A DNA stretch of 64,000 nucleotides from positions 3,048,501-3,112,500 of the forward strand of contig JADJWT010000001.1 of the NCBI GenBank assembly GCA_016716225.1, read 5' to 3'. A program made the position numbers and the translations under genes. Every line of letters starts with the position of its first letter. Position 1 is the stretch's first letter. The notes below the pieces were generated by a model. It did no database searches. It was not told where the DNA came from and worked only from the letters and a program-made list of their open reading frames with translations. Below are positions 55,634 to 64,000 of the stretch, in pieces. This DNA comes from Ignavibacteriota bacterium (GTDB taxonomy: Bacteria > Bacteroidota > Ignavibacteria > Ignavibacteriales > Melioribacteraceae).

Positions 55634-55649
55634 AAACAAACGATTGCCT
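55634..55649. promoter_or_regulatory. Putative LacI-type operator, site d
   Basis: AAACAAACGATTGCCT matches site c at 13 of 16 positions. It is placed in the 139-bp space between the - strand GH67-like gene (69 bp from its start) and the GH16 gene (55 bp from the chosen start), so it may control both. Confidence 0.6.
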
Positions 55650-55704
55650 AACAAAATAAATAATAAATTATTTAGTTTCCAACATTAAATTATTGGGCAG
55701 TTTT

Positions 55705-56976
55705 GTGAAAAAAAAATATAACATTTTAACGAAAATTTTAGTAGAAACAATATTATTGTTTTTTGTTTTCACTTCACAAATTTCATCAACTCACTTTGAA
55801 GAAAAAACTCTTACCAAAATCTTATTAAATAAGAATTGGCTTTTTCATCCGGATGAAAAAAATATTGGAAATTTAGAAAAATGGTTTGAAATTAATTTTG
55901 ATGATCAAAATTGGGATACTCTTGATGCCGGCAATCGATGGGAAAATCAAGGTTATCCTAATTTAGACGGTTTTGCTTGGTATAGAAAAAAAGTTTACAT
56001 TCCATTTGAATGGAAATCTGAAAATGTTTGGATAAAATTTAGCGGAATAAATGATGAATATAAATTATATATAAATGGTGAGGAAGTTAATTCAGTTGGA
56101 GAAGCCAAAATAAGTTTTGCAAGTAAACCATTTTTTTCAAATATCACTAAATTTGCAAAATTTGGTGAAGAAAATTTACTGACAATTCAGGTAAACGATT
56201 GGGGCAATAGCGGTGGTTTGTGGCAAGAACCAATATTGATTACAATAGATAAAAGTGAAGTTGATAATTTATTCAAACCAATTTCGCAAATTCCTTTTAT
56301 TCCAGAAAGTGAAGGATACAAATTATTTTGGGAGGATGAATTTAATGGAAATTCACTCGACTCGACAAAGTGGTTTGTTAGAGGTGTTGGATCTAGAGCA
56401 GTCGGATTTGTGTCAAAAAAAGCTGTAAATATTAATAACGGTAATTTGGAATTATATGCTGTAAAAAATGGTGACTCAATTTTAATTGGTGCGGTGGGAA
56501 CACAAAATTTATTTATGACTAAATATGGTTACTTTGAATGTAGAGCACAATTGCAAAAATCAAAAGGGATCTGGGCTGCATTCTGGATTCAATCACCGGG
56601 AATTGCATCTGGTGAAGACCCAGCTAAGTTTGGAACTGAAATTGACATCTTTGAATATTTCAAGAAAAACGGTGATAATATTATTTCACATAATCTTCAT
56701 TGGGCTTATGGACCAAACCAGCAAACAATTGGTGGTTTGCAAAGCATTGTTGATGGAATAGATAAAGGATTTCACACTTTTGCTCTGGAATGGACACCTG
56801 GAAAGTATTCATTTTTTATTGATGGATTAAAATATTATGATGTTACGAAAGCCATATCACATACTGATGAATATATAATTTTAAGCATGGAACTACCGCA
56901 GAAAATTGAAGAATTATCTGAATCTGTTTTTCCGGATATTTTCATAATTGATTATGTGAAAGTTTATAAGAAATAA
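55705..56976 (+). CDS. GH16 beta-glucanase with N-terminal GH2-like sugar-binding domain
   Basis: A protein of about 423 residues, exported through a signal near residues 8-28 (ILVETILLFFVFTSQISS). Residues ~35-185 look like the jelly-roll sugar-binding domain of GH2 enzymes (NWLFHPDEKN, AWYRKKVYIPFEW, YKLYINGEEVN, GGLWQEPILI). Residues ~200-423 are a GH16 domain: LFWEDEFNGNSLDSTKW, FECRAQLQKSKGIWAAFWIQ, and the catalytic ExDxxE motif in GTEIDIFEYF at about residue 312. It should cleave internal beta-1,3/1,4 bonds of a glucan or galactan. The start is uncertain: GTG 55705 and TTG 55693 are in frame and no nearby ATG fits. It heads the 55705-64000 operon. Confidence 0.88.
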   Translation: MKKKYNILTKILVETILLFFVFTSQISSTHFEEKTLTKILLNKNWLFHPDEKNIGNLEKWFEINFDDQNWDTLDAGNRWENQGYPNLDGFAWYRKKVYIPFEWKSENVWIKFSGINDEYKLYINGEEVNSVGEAKISFASKPFFSNITKFAKFGEENLLTIQVNDWGNSGGLWQEPILITIDKSEVDNLFKPISQIPFIPESEGYKLFWEDEFNGNSLDSTKWFVRGVGSRAVGFVSKKAVNINNGNLELYAVKNGDSILIGAVGTQNLFMTKYGYFECRAQLQKSKGIWAAFWIQSPGIASGEDPAKFGTEIDIFEYFKKNGDNIISHNLHWAYGPNQQTIGGLQSIVDGIDKGFHTFALEWTPGKYSFFIDGLKYYDVTKAISHTDEYIILSMELPQKIEELSESVFPDIFIIDYVKVYKK

Positions 56977-56991
56977 GTAAAGGAAAATTTG

Positions 56992-59364
56992 ATGAATCTA
57001 AAAAGAAAATTAAGTTTTCGAAATATTATTTTCTTTTCAATATTTTTTATATTGAATTACCAACAAATTTATTGTCAAAATAATTCACTTGATGAAAAAG
57101 CAAAAGAAATAATTTCAAAATTAAAAGTTGAAGAAAAAATTGGATTGATTGTTGGTGATGGAAGGTTTTTACCTTCGGCAGAAATCCCAATCGAAAAAGT
57201 AAATGATGTATATATTGCAAATAGAAATTCAAAAATTGTTATACCGCGCTTAAAATTAAAATCAACTGCACTAACAGACGGACCAAGCGGAATTAACAAA
57301 TCTGCACCACCCGAAGGAGTTGATAATTATACTTTTACAACTGCATTTCCTACATCTACATGTTTAGCTGCAACTTGGAATACTGAACTTGTGCAAAAAA
57401 TAGGTGAAGCTCTTGGAAATGAATTGCTTGAATATGATTATGACTTAATTTTAATGCCAGCTTTAAATTTGCATCGTAATCCTAATTGCGGCCGTAATTT
57501 TGAATATTATTCAGAGGATCCATTACTTTCCGGAAAAATATCTGCCGCAATAGTTAATGGAATTCAATCTAAAGGCGTTAGCGCAACATTAAAACATTTT
57601 CTTGCAAACAATCAAGAATCAAACCGAAGAAAATATAATGCTGTTATTAGTCAAAGAGCACTTAGAGAAATTTATCTAAAAGGATTTGAAATTGCAGTTA
57701 AAGAAAGTAAGCCAAAATCTATAATGACTTCTTACAATAGATTAAATGGATTTTATACTGCTGAAAATCCGGAGTTGTTGAAAGAGATTGTAAGAAATGA
57801 ATGGAAATTTGATGGATTATTTATGACAGATTTCGATGGATATTATGGTGACGCAGTTGCAAAAGTTCGTGCTGGAAATAATTTATTAATGAGCGGAAAT
57901 AAAGATGAAATAAATGAGCTGACAAATGCTATCCAAAATAAAAGTATAAGTGAATCATTATTAGATGAAAGTTTAATTTACAATATTAAATTAAAACTTG
58001 ATTCGCCAAGCATGAAAGGTTATAAACCTTCGTTCAAACCAAATTTAAATGAGCATGCCAAATTAGCAAGAGAAGCTGCAAGTGAAGGAATTGTTCTTCT
58101 AAAAAATAATAATGTTCTTCCTTTAAAAAGTAACTTGACCATTGCACTTTTTGGAAAAATTTCGTATTACCTAATTGAAACCGGTACAGGAAGCGGTGGA
58201 ATAAACAGTAACAAATATGCAATTTCAGTTTGTAAAGGATTGCAATCAAACGGATTCAAAATATTACCTGAACTCGAAAATTTATATACAGAATATATAG
58301 AACAAATAAAAAAGGAAAATCTTGTTCCAGATTATTTTAACAATCCGAAGATGCGAGCAGATAATGGGATTACAAATGATCAAGCTCCACCACATTTTAA
58401 GAAAAGATTAGTTGCATTCAGCAGAGATAAAAAATTATCATTAGAAGAAATTAATCGATATGAATCAACTACTGATGTTGCAATTATAACGTTAGGAAGA
58501 AGCGGAGGAGAAAATTATGAAAATGGATATTTACCAATTACGGAAATTGAATTAGAATTAGTAAAAAATGTCAGTGAAATTTTTCATGTAAAAAATAAAA
58601 AAGTAATTGTGGTGTTAAATGTCGGAGGAGTATGGGAAACAGAAAGCTGGCAAAATTATGTTGATGCAATTTTACTAATGTGGCAACCAGGACAAGAAGG
58701 CGGAAATGCTTTAGCGGATATTATTTCCGGTAAAATAAACCCCTCTGGCAAACTGCCGGATTCTTTCCCGATTAAATATGAAGATGTACCATCTGCTAAA
58801 TCTTTTCCCGGCGAACCGAAGGATGAACCAGTAAATTCTTTTTATGATGAAGGAATTTATGTGGGATACAGATATTATAATACATTTAATATTCCTACTT
58901 CATATGAATTCGGTTTTGGTTTGTCATATACAAATTTTGAGTTTTCAGATTTGGCAATAAGTAATAAGAAATTTAATGGTAAAATTGAAGTCTCAGTTAA
59001 AATTAAAAATATTGGGAAAGTTGCAGGAAAGGAGGTAGTTCAATTATATTTATCTGCACCACAAACGGAAATTGAAAAACCTATTTATGAATTAAAAAGA
59101 TTTGTAAAAACAAAATTATTAGTTCCAGGTGAAAGTCAACAATTAAATTTTTCATTGGATACAAAATCTCTTTCATCATTTTGGAGCGGAATAAGTTCTT
59201 GGGTTGCTGATAAAGGTGAATACAAAATTTACATTGGTTCCTCATCAAAGGAATTAAAACTTTCTGAAACATTTCAATTAGATAAAGATATTTTAGTTGA
59301 AAAAGTTCACGATGTACTTTATCCAAATTTTCTTTTGAAAGAATTTAGCCAAAGGAAAAAATGA
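56992..59364 (+). CDS. GH3 beta-glucosidase
   Basis: A protein of about 790 residues, exported (signal ending QQIYCQ). It has the full GH3 architecture: N-terminal TIM barrel with TDGPSGINKS, ALNLHRNPNCGRNFEYYSEDP, TLKHFLANNQE and LFMTDFDGYYGDA, where Asp near residue 280 is the nucleophile; then an alpha/beta sandwich (EGIVLLKNNNVLPLKSNLTIALFG, GRSGGENYENGYLPI), and an Fn3-like domain (YEFGFGLSYTNFEF, GKVAGKEVVQLYLSAP). It hydrolyses terminal beta-linked glucose or similar sugars and probably completes the work of the GH16 enzyme 15 bp upstream. ATG 56992 is chosen because AGGA precedes it; a TTG lies one codon upstream. Confidence 0.92.
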   Translation: MNLKRKLSFRNIIFFSIFFILNYQQIYCQNNSLDEKAKEIISKLKVEEKIGLIVGDGRFLPSAEIPIEKVNDVYIANRNSKIVIPRLKLKSTALTDGPSGINKSAPPEGVDNYTFTTAFPTSTCLAATWNTELVQKIGEALGNELLEYDYDLILMPALNLHRNPNCGRNFEYYSEDPLLSGKISAAIVNGIQSKGVSATLKHFLANNQESNRRKYNAVISQRALREIYLKGFEIAVKESKPKSIMTSYNRLNGFYTAENPELLKEIVRNEWKFDGLFMTDFDGYYGDAVAKVRAGNNLLMSGNKDEINELTNAIQNKSISESLLDESLIYNIKLKLDSPSMKGYKPSFKPNLNEHAKLAREAASEGIVLLKNNNVLPLKSNLTIALFGKISYYLIETGTGSGGINSNKYAISVCKGLQSNGFKILPELENLYTEYIEQIKKENLVPDYFNNPKMRADNGITNDQAPPHFKKRLVAFSRDKKLSLEEINRYESTTDVAIITLGRSGGENYENGYLPITEIELELVKNVSEIFHVKNKKVIVVLNVGGVWETESWQNYVDAILLMWQPGQEGGNALADIISGKINPSGKLPDSFPIKYEDVPSAKSFPGEPKDEPVNSFYDEGIYVGYRYYNTFNIPTSYEFGFGLSYTNFEFSDLAISNKKFNGKIEVSVKIKNIGKVAGKEVVQLYLSAPQTEIEKPIYELKRFVKTKLLVPGESQQLNFSLDTKSLSSFWSGISSWVADKGEYKIYIGSSSKELKLSETFQLDKDILVEKVHDVLYPNFLLKEFSQRKK

Positions 59365-59404
59365 GAATTACATTATTACAATATTTGATATAAAGGAAAT
59401 TTAT

Positions 59405-62107
59405 ATGAAAAGAGTATTTGTTATTTGTCTTGCTTTTGTTGCTTTATCATGTTCACAATCACAAAAAATAAAAATATTACAACCACCAGGTTTTGATAAA
59501 TATTGTCAAATAGTTGAAAATGGTGAATCAGTTTTACCAAGTGGAAGAACAGTAACACCATTTGGTAAAGTATCAAGAATAACTAATGATCCATTCGGTT
59601 TAACACTTTCGCCGGATGGTTCAATTGCTTTAGCTGTTCATGATAATGTACTAACATTCATAGAAATTAATTCTGATAGAATTATTAGACTTCCAGATTA
59701 TGAAGGTAAACATGCCAATCCATTTGAAGGAAAAGGTTCGTATATGGGCGCGGCAATTTTGAAGAATAATTCTTATGCATATTTAAGCGGAGGTGATAGC
59801 GGTGACTTGATTTATTTTAATCTAAAAAACCTAAAAAGTGAAAAACGAATTTCATTAAATGGAACTTTTAATAAAATTAAGTATGAGGATAGTTTTGTTG
59901 GCGATATAAAACTTTCTGGGGATAATTCAAAACTATTTGTCCTTGATCAATTTAATTTCCGATTTGTAATTGTTGATTTAAAAACTGAAAAAGTTATTCT
60001 AAGTTTAAAAGTGGGCAGATTCCCATTGGGATTAGAAATATCAAAAGATGAGAAATTTGCATATGTAGCAAATACCGGAATTTATGATTATCCGTTAGTT
60101 CCAGAATTAGATAAAAAAAATATTGAAGAAAAAGGTTTGGACTTTCCTCCTTATGGTGTTCCTTCAAAAGAAGCAGAACATGGTGTTACAATTGATGGTA
60201 AATATATTCCCGGTTTGGGAAGTCCACATGTTCCAGAAGCTGTTTCTGTTTGGACAATTGATTTATCGACAAATGAAATAATTGCAAAAGAAAAAACCGG
60301 TTATAGAATGGGTGAAATGGTTGAAGGTATTGAAGTTGAAGGCGGTTCAAGCCCAAACTCAATTGCTGCCGGAAAAGAAAAAGTTTTTATAACAAATGCA
60401 ACGAATGATAACATATCAATTTTAAATCCGAAAACTGGAAAAATTATTAGGATAATAAAATTAAATATTTCAAAAAAGATTGATTCTTTTAGAGGACTCA
60501 TTCCCTTTGGAATTAAATTAAGTAACGATGAAAAAAAACTTTACGTTGCTTTAAGTGGATTAAATGCAGTTGCAGTTGTTGATGCAATTAGTGAAAAAGT
60601 TCTGGGTTACATTCCAACAAGTTGGTTCCCAACAAAACTTGAAATATCCCCTGATGATAAATCTTTGTATGTTGTTACTGCAAGAGGCTATGGCTCTGGT
60701 CCAAATGGTGGAAAAGATTTTGTTGTTCCAGTTCAAGGTACGTATGTCGGTGATATAATGTTAGGTTCGTTTGAGAAAATAAATTTAAGTGATGTTGATT
60801 TATCAAAATCAACTGATCAAGTAATTAATAATACATTTAGAGAAATTGAAATATCCGATGATGAGAAAAACCCTTTACCGCCATTATCGGGATTAAGAAA
60901 AAGTCCGATAAAACATATTGTATATATCACAAAGGAAAATAGAACATTTGATGAAATTTATGGAGAATTAGAAAACGCAAAAGGTGATGTAACTATTGCT
61001 AAATATGGTCTTAATGCAACTGTAAGCAATAATGATAAAACTATAACATATGATAAAGTTAACATTATGCCCAATCATCAAAAAGTGGCAAGAGAGTTTG
61101 CCGTTAGTGATAATTTTTATTGTGATTCTGATGCTTCAGTTCACGGACATAGATGGATGGTTGGAACTTATCCAAATGAATGGGTAGAATTAAATAGTTC
61201 TATGAAAATTTCTCAAAATTTATTTAGTTCCGCACCAGGCAGAAAATTTGTATCGGGTGCTTCCGGAGCTGTATACCCAGAAGATTACAACGAAGCCGGA
61301 GGAATGTGGGAACATTTAGCAAGACACGGTATAAACTTTTTTAATTTTGGCTTGGGATTTGAATTTACTGGAGCTGAAGAAGAGCAATGGCATAAATATT
61401 CCGGGGTTAAAATGGGAGTAATTTTCCCACTTCCTTTACCTTTGTATAATAGAACTTCAAGAAAATATGCAACATATAATACAAGTATACCGGATCAATT
61501 TAGAATTGATATGTTTGAGGAAGAATTAGAAGATAAATGGCTTTCCGGCAAAGAAGAATTTCCTTCATTAATTACTATGATGATTCCAAATGATCATATG
61601 TCTGGAGAACGACCACACGATGGTTATCCATATCGTCAATCATATTTAGCTGATAATGATTTAGCATTGGGAAGAGTTTTACAAAAATTAAGTCATACAA
61701 AATGGTGGAAAGAAATGTTAATAATTGTTACAGAAGATGATGCTCAAGCCGGTGTTGATCATGTTGATGCACATAGATCTCTATTAATGATGATCAGCCC
61801 ATGGGTAAAAAGAAATTATGTTTCGAAATCACATGCAAATTTTGGAGCAATTTTAAAAACTATATATTTAATTTTAGATATGCCTCCTCTTAATCAGTTT
61901 GATGCAACAGCAACATTACTTCAAGATTTCTTTACTGATAAACCAAATTTTACACCTTACAAAGTTGAAATGGTTGATAAAAGAATTTTTGATCCGCAAA
62001 AAGCTCTTGATCCATATGATGTTAAATTTAGATGGGAATCGTTAAATGAGTCACCGGAAATAGATAATGAAGATGATTTTAAGGAAGGTCACTTAAACAA
62101 TAAATAA
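59405..62107 (+). CDS. YVTN beta-propeller + phosphoesterase (AlkP superfamily) lipoprotein
   Basis: A 900-residue predicted lipoprotein (lipobox FVALSC). The first ~460 residues form a YVTN/YncE-like seven-bladed propeller (DNSKLFVLDQFNFRFVIVDLKTEKV, KEKVFITNATNDNISILNP, DEKKLYVALSGLNAVAVVDA). The second half is a phosphoesterase-family domain of the alkaline phosphatase superfamily: IKHIVYITKENRTFDEIYGE with the metal-binding ENRTFD motif, VSDNFYCDSDASVHGHRW, ITMMIPNDHMSG, and IIVTEDDAQAGVDHVDAHR near the end. This pairing occurs in Bacteroidota as YncE/alkaline-phosphatase-like proteins. It may hydrolyse phosphodiesters of a glycan or lipid. It lies 40 bp after GH3. Confidence 0.87.
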   Translation: MKRVFVICLAFVALSCSQSQKIKILQPPGFDKYCQIVENGESVLPSGRTVTPFGKVSRITNDPFGLTLSPDGSIALAVHDNVLTFIEINSDRIIRLPDYEGKHANPFEGKGSYMGAAILKNNSYAYLSGGDSGDLIYFNLKNLKSEKRISLNGTFNKIKYEDSFVGDIKLSGDNSKLFVLDQFNFRFVIVDLKTEKVILSLKVGRFPLGLEISKDEKFAYVANTGIYDYPLVPELDKKNIEEKGLDFPPYGVPSKEAEHGVTIDGKYIPGLGSPHVPEAVSVWTIDLSTNEIIAKEKTGYRMGEMVEGIEVEGGSSPNSIAAGKEKVFITNATNDNISILNPKTGKIIRIIKLNISKKIDSFRGLIPFGIKLSNDEKKLYVALSGLNAVAVVDAISEKVLGYIPTSWFPTKLEISPDDKSLYVVTARGYGSGPNGGKDFVVPVQGTYVGDIMLGSFEKINLSDVDLSKSTDQVINNTFREIEISDDEKNPLPPLSGLRKSPIKHIVYITKENRTFDEIYGELENAKGDVTIAKYGLNATVSNNDKTITYDKVNIMPNHQKVAREFAVSDNFYCDSDASVHGHRWMVGTYPNEWVELNSSMKISQNLFSSAPGRKFVSGASGAVYPEDYNEAGGMWEHLARHGINFFNFGLGFEFTGAEEEQWHKYSGVKMGVIFPLPLPLYNRTSRKYATYNTSIPDQFRIDMFEEELEDKWLSGKEEFPSLITMMIPNDHMSGERPHDGYPYRQSYLADNDLALGRVLQKLSHTKWWKEMLIIVTEDDAQAGVDHVDAHRSLLMMISPWVKRNYVSKSHANFGAILKTIYLILDMPPLNQFDATATLLQDFFTDKPNFTPYKVEMVDKRIFDPQKALDPYDVKFRWESLNESPEIDNEDDFKEGHLNNK

Positions 62108-62126
62108 TTTTCTATTTGGATTATTT

Positions 62127-62465
62127 ATGAGAAATATAATATTTCAAAATGTATTTGCAATTATTTTACTAAATATTGTTAGCTGTAATTTTACTCAGTC
62201 AGAATTTATAAAAATAAATGAGTGGCTGAAAGATTAGAAAATTATTGGACCTTTTAAACTTGGTGAAAGTCTAGATAATACTATACATTTACCAGATTTT
62301 GAAAAAGATATTCCGATAGATTTTGGCTGTGAAAAGAATTTCAAATATGATGGAACTTATGAAAAAATCATTAAGATTGTTAAACGTGAAGTAATAACTC
62401 ATTTTGCTGAAGCAGGTAAACCGCATGTTGAAGCTTTTCATAAGCAAATAATAAATGCAAAATAA
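62127..62465 (+). pseudogene. Small lipoprotein gene broken by an in-frame TAG
   Basis: From ATG 62127 the frame encodes a lipoprotein start (MRNIIFQNVFAIILLNIVSC, then NFTQSEFIKINEWLKD), stops at TAG 62235-62237 after 36 codons, and continues open in the same frame for 75 more codons (IIGPFKLGESLDNTIHLPDF, then FGCEKNFKYDGTYEKIIKIV, ending HKQIINAK) to TAA 62463-62465. No start codon lies between. I do not recognise the protein. It may be a remnant with an internal deletion, since it is short and the parts do not look like one compact domain. This covers the only gap of more than 300 bp in the window (62108-62503). Confidence 0.6.
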
Positions 62466-62503
62466 TTTTAATGAATGAAATAAAATTCTTATTTGGAGTA
62501 AAT

Positions 62504-63679
62504 ATGAAATTTTTAATTCTTCTTGTAATTACTTTTTCATTAAATATCCTTTTAGTAGCACAAAATAAAATTATTGAAAAAAATATTTTTCCTTTTCAAG
62601 AAAAACATGTTCATTCGAGTTCAATTGTAGAATTACCCAATGGCGATTTGCTTTCTTGCTGGTTTCAAGGTAGTGGCGAAAGATGGGCAAATGATGTTGT
62701 AATTAATGGAGCAAGATTAAAAAAAGGCGAAATGAATTGGAGCAAACCTTTTTTAATGGCTGATACACCAAATCATCCGGATTGCAATCCGATGTTGTTT
62801 TTAAATCCCGAAAATGAATTATTTTTGTTTTGGATTGTTGTGCAAGCAAATAAATGGGAAACTTCAATTCTAAAATTTAAATCAACAAAAAAATATTCTG
62901 GGAATGTTGCTCCCGAATGGGAATGGCAAGATATTATTTTATTTACACCGGATGATAATTTCGCGAAAACAATTGAAGATCAATTTAATTCAAATGAAGG
63001 ATCCGAAATGGTTTATGCAGAATATGCTCCCAAATATGAAACTATGATTATTGAAGCTGCTAAAGATAATAAGAAAAGAACAATTGGCTGGATGACAAGA
63101 ACTCACCCAACAATTTTAAATAATGGAAGAATTTTAATGCCAATATATTCTGATGGATTTAATTTAGCAATGATTGCAATCTCTGATGATAATTGCAAAA
63201 CTTGGACAAACAGTTTGCCAATTGTTGGACGAGGAAATAGTCAGCCAAGTATTGTACAAAAAAATGATGGTTCACTTGTAGCATTTATGAGAAATGACGG
63301 AGATTATCCGGGAAGCATTATGCAAAGTTTTTCAAATGATAATGGAGTAAGTTGGAGTTATTCTCAAAAAACTGAAATTCCAAATCCAGGCTCAAGTTTG
63401 GAAGCTCTAAAATTAAAAAGCGGAAACTGGTTATTAATTTTCAATGACACAGTTGAAGGAAGACATCAGCTTGCTGCAGCACTTTCTGATGATGAAGGTA
63501 AAACTTGGTACTGGAAAAGGTATATTGAAAAATCAGAAAAGGGAAAAGGTTCTTTTGCTTACCCATCAGTAATTCAAACAAATGATGAAAAAATTCATTT
63601 AACTTATTCTTATCACTTATCTGAAATGCAAAGAACAATTAAACATGTTTCATTTGATGAAAATTGGGTAAAAGAGTAA
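62504..63679 (+). CDS. Sialidase-like BNR-repeat protein
   Basis: A protein of about 391 residues with a Sec signal (MKFLILLVITFSLNILLVAQ). I chose ATG 62504, preceded by GGAG, over the upstream in-frame ATG at 62471. It has the sialidase-like propeller: KHVHSSSIVELPNGDLLSCWFQGSGE, then Asp boxes SDDNCKTW, SNDNGVSW and SDDEGKTW, PSIVQKNDGSLVAFMRNDG and a closing YPSVIQTNDEKIHLTYSYH. The MTRTHPTILNNGRILMPIYSD segment contains an arginine in a place typical of this group. It is a paralogue of the partial gene at the left edge. It may act on a terminal sugar other than sialic acid, since no sialate-catabolism genes are near. Confidence 0.85.
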   Translation: MKFLILLVITFSLNILLVAQNKIIEKNIFPFQEKHVHSSSIVELPNGDLLSCWFQGSGERWANDVVINGARLKKGEMNWSKPFLMADTPNHPDCNPMLFLNPENELFLFWIVVQANKWETSILKFKSTKKYSGNVAPEWEWQDIILFTPDDNFAKTIEDQFNSNEGSEMVYAEYAPKYETMIIEAAKDNKKRTIGWMTRTHPTILNNGRILMPIYSDGFNLAMIAISDDNCKTWTNSLPIVGRGNSQPSIVQKNDGSLVAFMRNDGDYPGSIMQSFSNDNGVSWSYSQKTEIPNPGSSLEALKLKSGNWLLIFNDTVEGRHQLAAALSDDEGKTWYWKRYIEKSEKGKGSFAYPSVIQTNDEKIHLTYSYHLSEMQRTIKHVSFDENWVKE

Positions 63680-63698
63680 AGTAAATTTTAAGAGAATT

Positions 63699-64000
63699 AT
63701 GAATATCGAAAAAAAACTTTGGGGTTTCTCAAAAAAATCTGAAAAAATATATTTATTCACATTAACAAATGATAATGGAATTAAAATTAATATTTCAAAC
63801 TATGGAGGAATAATTCAGTCATTAATTACTCCAAATAAATTTGGAAAGTTTGAAGATATTGTTTTGGGTTATGATAATTTGGAAGACTATCTAAAACGAA
63901 CTCCATACTTTGGTGCAATTTGCGGAAGATACAGCAATCGTATAAGTAAATCTAGTTTTATTATTGATGGAACAAAATATAATTTATCTACAAATGAAGG
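63699..64000 (+). CDS. Galactose mutarotase (aldose 1-epimerase), 5' part
   Basis: The gene runs off the right edge; about 100 residues are visible. It begins MNIEKKLWGF, then FTLTNDNGIKINISNYGGII, QSLITPNKFGKFEDIVLGYD and TPYFGAICGRYSNRIS, the conserved GRxxNRI segment of aldose 1-epimerases. No signal peptide is seen, so it is probably cytoplasmic. It would interconvert the alpha and beta anomers of a released sugar and so feed kinases or dehydrogenases. It lies 19 bp after the BNR gene in the same operon. Confidence 0.9.
   Translation, partial: MNIEKKLWGFSKKSEKIYLFTLTNDNGIKINISNYGGIIQSLITPNKFGKFEDIVLGYDNLEDYLKRTPYFGAICGRYSNRISKSSFIIDGTKYNLSTNE

Noticed and set aside
1..64000. tRNA, rRNA, CRISPR array, insertion sequence or prophage
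   Set aside because: I saw no cloverleaf, no spaced direct repeats, no transposase or integrase, and gene order is that of continuous catabolic operons.

Overview
The window is AT-rich DNA from a Bacteroidota/Ignavibacteriota-type bacterium, most likely an ignavibacterium. The evidence is a type IX secretion C-terminal sorting domain of the 'NYPNPFNPST...GREVETLV' kind at 744-1970, many Sec and lipoprotein signal peptides, and a codon usage dominated by A and T. Nearly all genes serve uptake and breakdown of carbohydrate, and the window reads as one very large glycan/glycoside-utilisation locus. I see no rRNA, tRNA, CRISPR array, transposase or phage gene, and also no SusC/SusD pair and no transcription regulator gene.

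Layout. (1) 1-2901: end of a sialidase-like BNR protein, a secreted T9SS-sorted CBM9-like protein, and a DUF1080 protein. (2) 3120-9870, + strand operon: DUF1080 lipoprotein, AGE-type epimerase, Tat-exported Gfo/Idh/MocA oxidoreductase, MFS transporter, second Gfo/Idh/MocA protein and AP2Ec-type TIM barrel, closed by a strong terminator at 9894-9937. (3) 9962-10696: a GT2 glycosyltransferase. (4) 19128 down to 10661, - strand operon: two Tat-exported Gfo/Idh/MocA proteins, a heptaheme cytochrome c, a cytochrome-b-like membrane protein, a discoidin-like protein, an Agl23/GT39-like membrane protein and ApbE. (5) 19389-23314, + strand: MFS transporter, Gfo/Idh/MocA protein, and a single secreted protein fusing an AP2Ec TIM barrel to DUF1080, closed by a terminator at 23330-23364. 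(6) 23581-39406, + strand, ten genes: HpcH-type aldolase, two large beta-propeller proteins of unknown activity, acetyl-xylan-esterase-like hydrolase, Gfo/Idh/MocA protein, GH172 (DUF2961), two DUF1080 lipoproteins and two GH78-type alpha-L-rhamnosidases. (7) 43592 down to 39403, - strand: ThuA-like protein, Tat Gfo/Idh/MocA protein, HEAT-repeat protein. (8) 43766-52943, + strand: two more propeller proteins (one frameshifted at its end), a YidR/DUF3748-like lipoprotein, a GH67/GH20-like enzyme and a metallophosphoesterase; its - strand neighbour at 52950-55565 is a second GH67-like enzyme. (9) 55705-64000, + strand: GH16, GH3, YVTN-propeller/phosphoesterase, a broken small lipoprotein gene, a second sialidase-like protein and the start of galactose mutarotase.

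How it fits together. Families known to cooperate in the oxidative route of glycoside cleavage recur here: seven Gfo/Idh/MocA oxidoreductases (form and reduce 3-keto sugars), TIM-barrel plus DUF1080 proteins (elimination/hydration or hydrolysis of the keto-glycoside), and two MFS transporters. They sit beside classical glycosidases (GH78, GH3, GH16, GH172) and several families without known activity. Five matching 16-bp sites with a central CG and the form of LacI-family operators (3024-3039, 19258-19273, 23477-23492, 43701-43716, 55634-55649) lie at the heads of the operons listed above and between the divergent pairs. This suggests that almost the whole window is one regulon controlled by a regulator encoded elsewhere. 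The most novel elements are the four-member propeller/helical-domain family, the TIM barrel-DUF1080 fusion, and the co-transcription of exported sugar oxidoreductases with a multiheme cytochrome.
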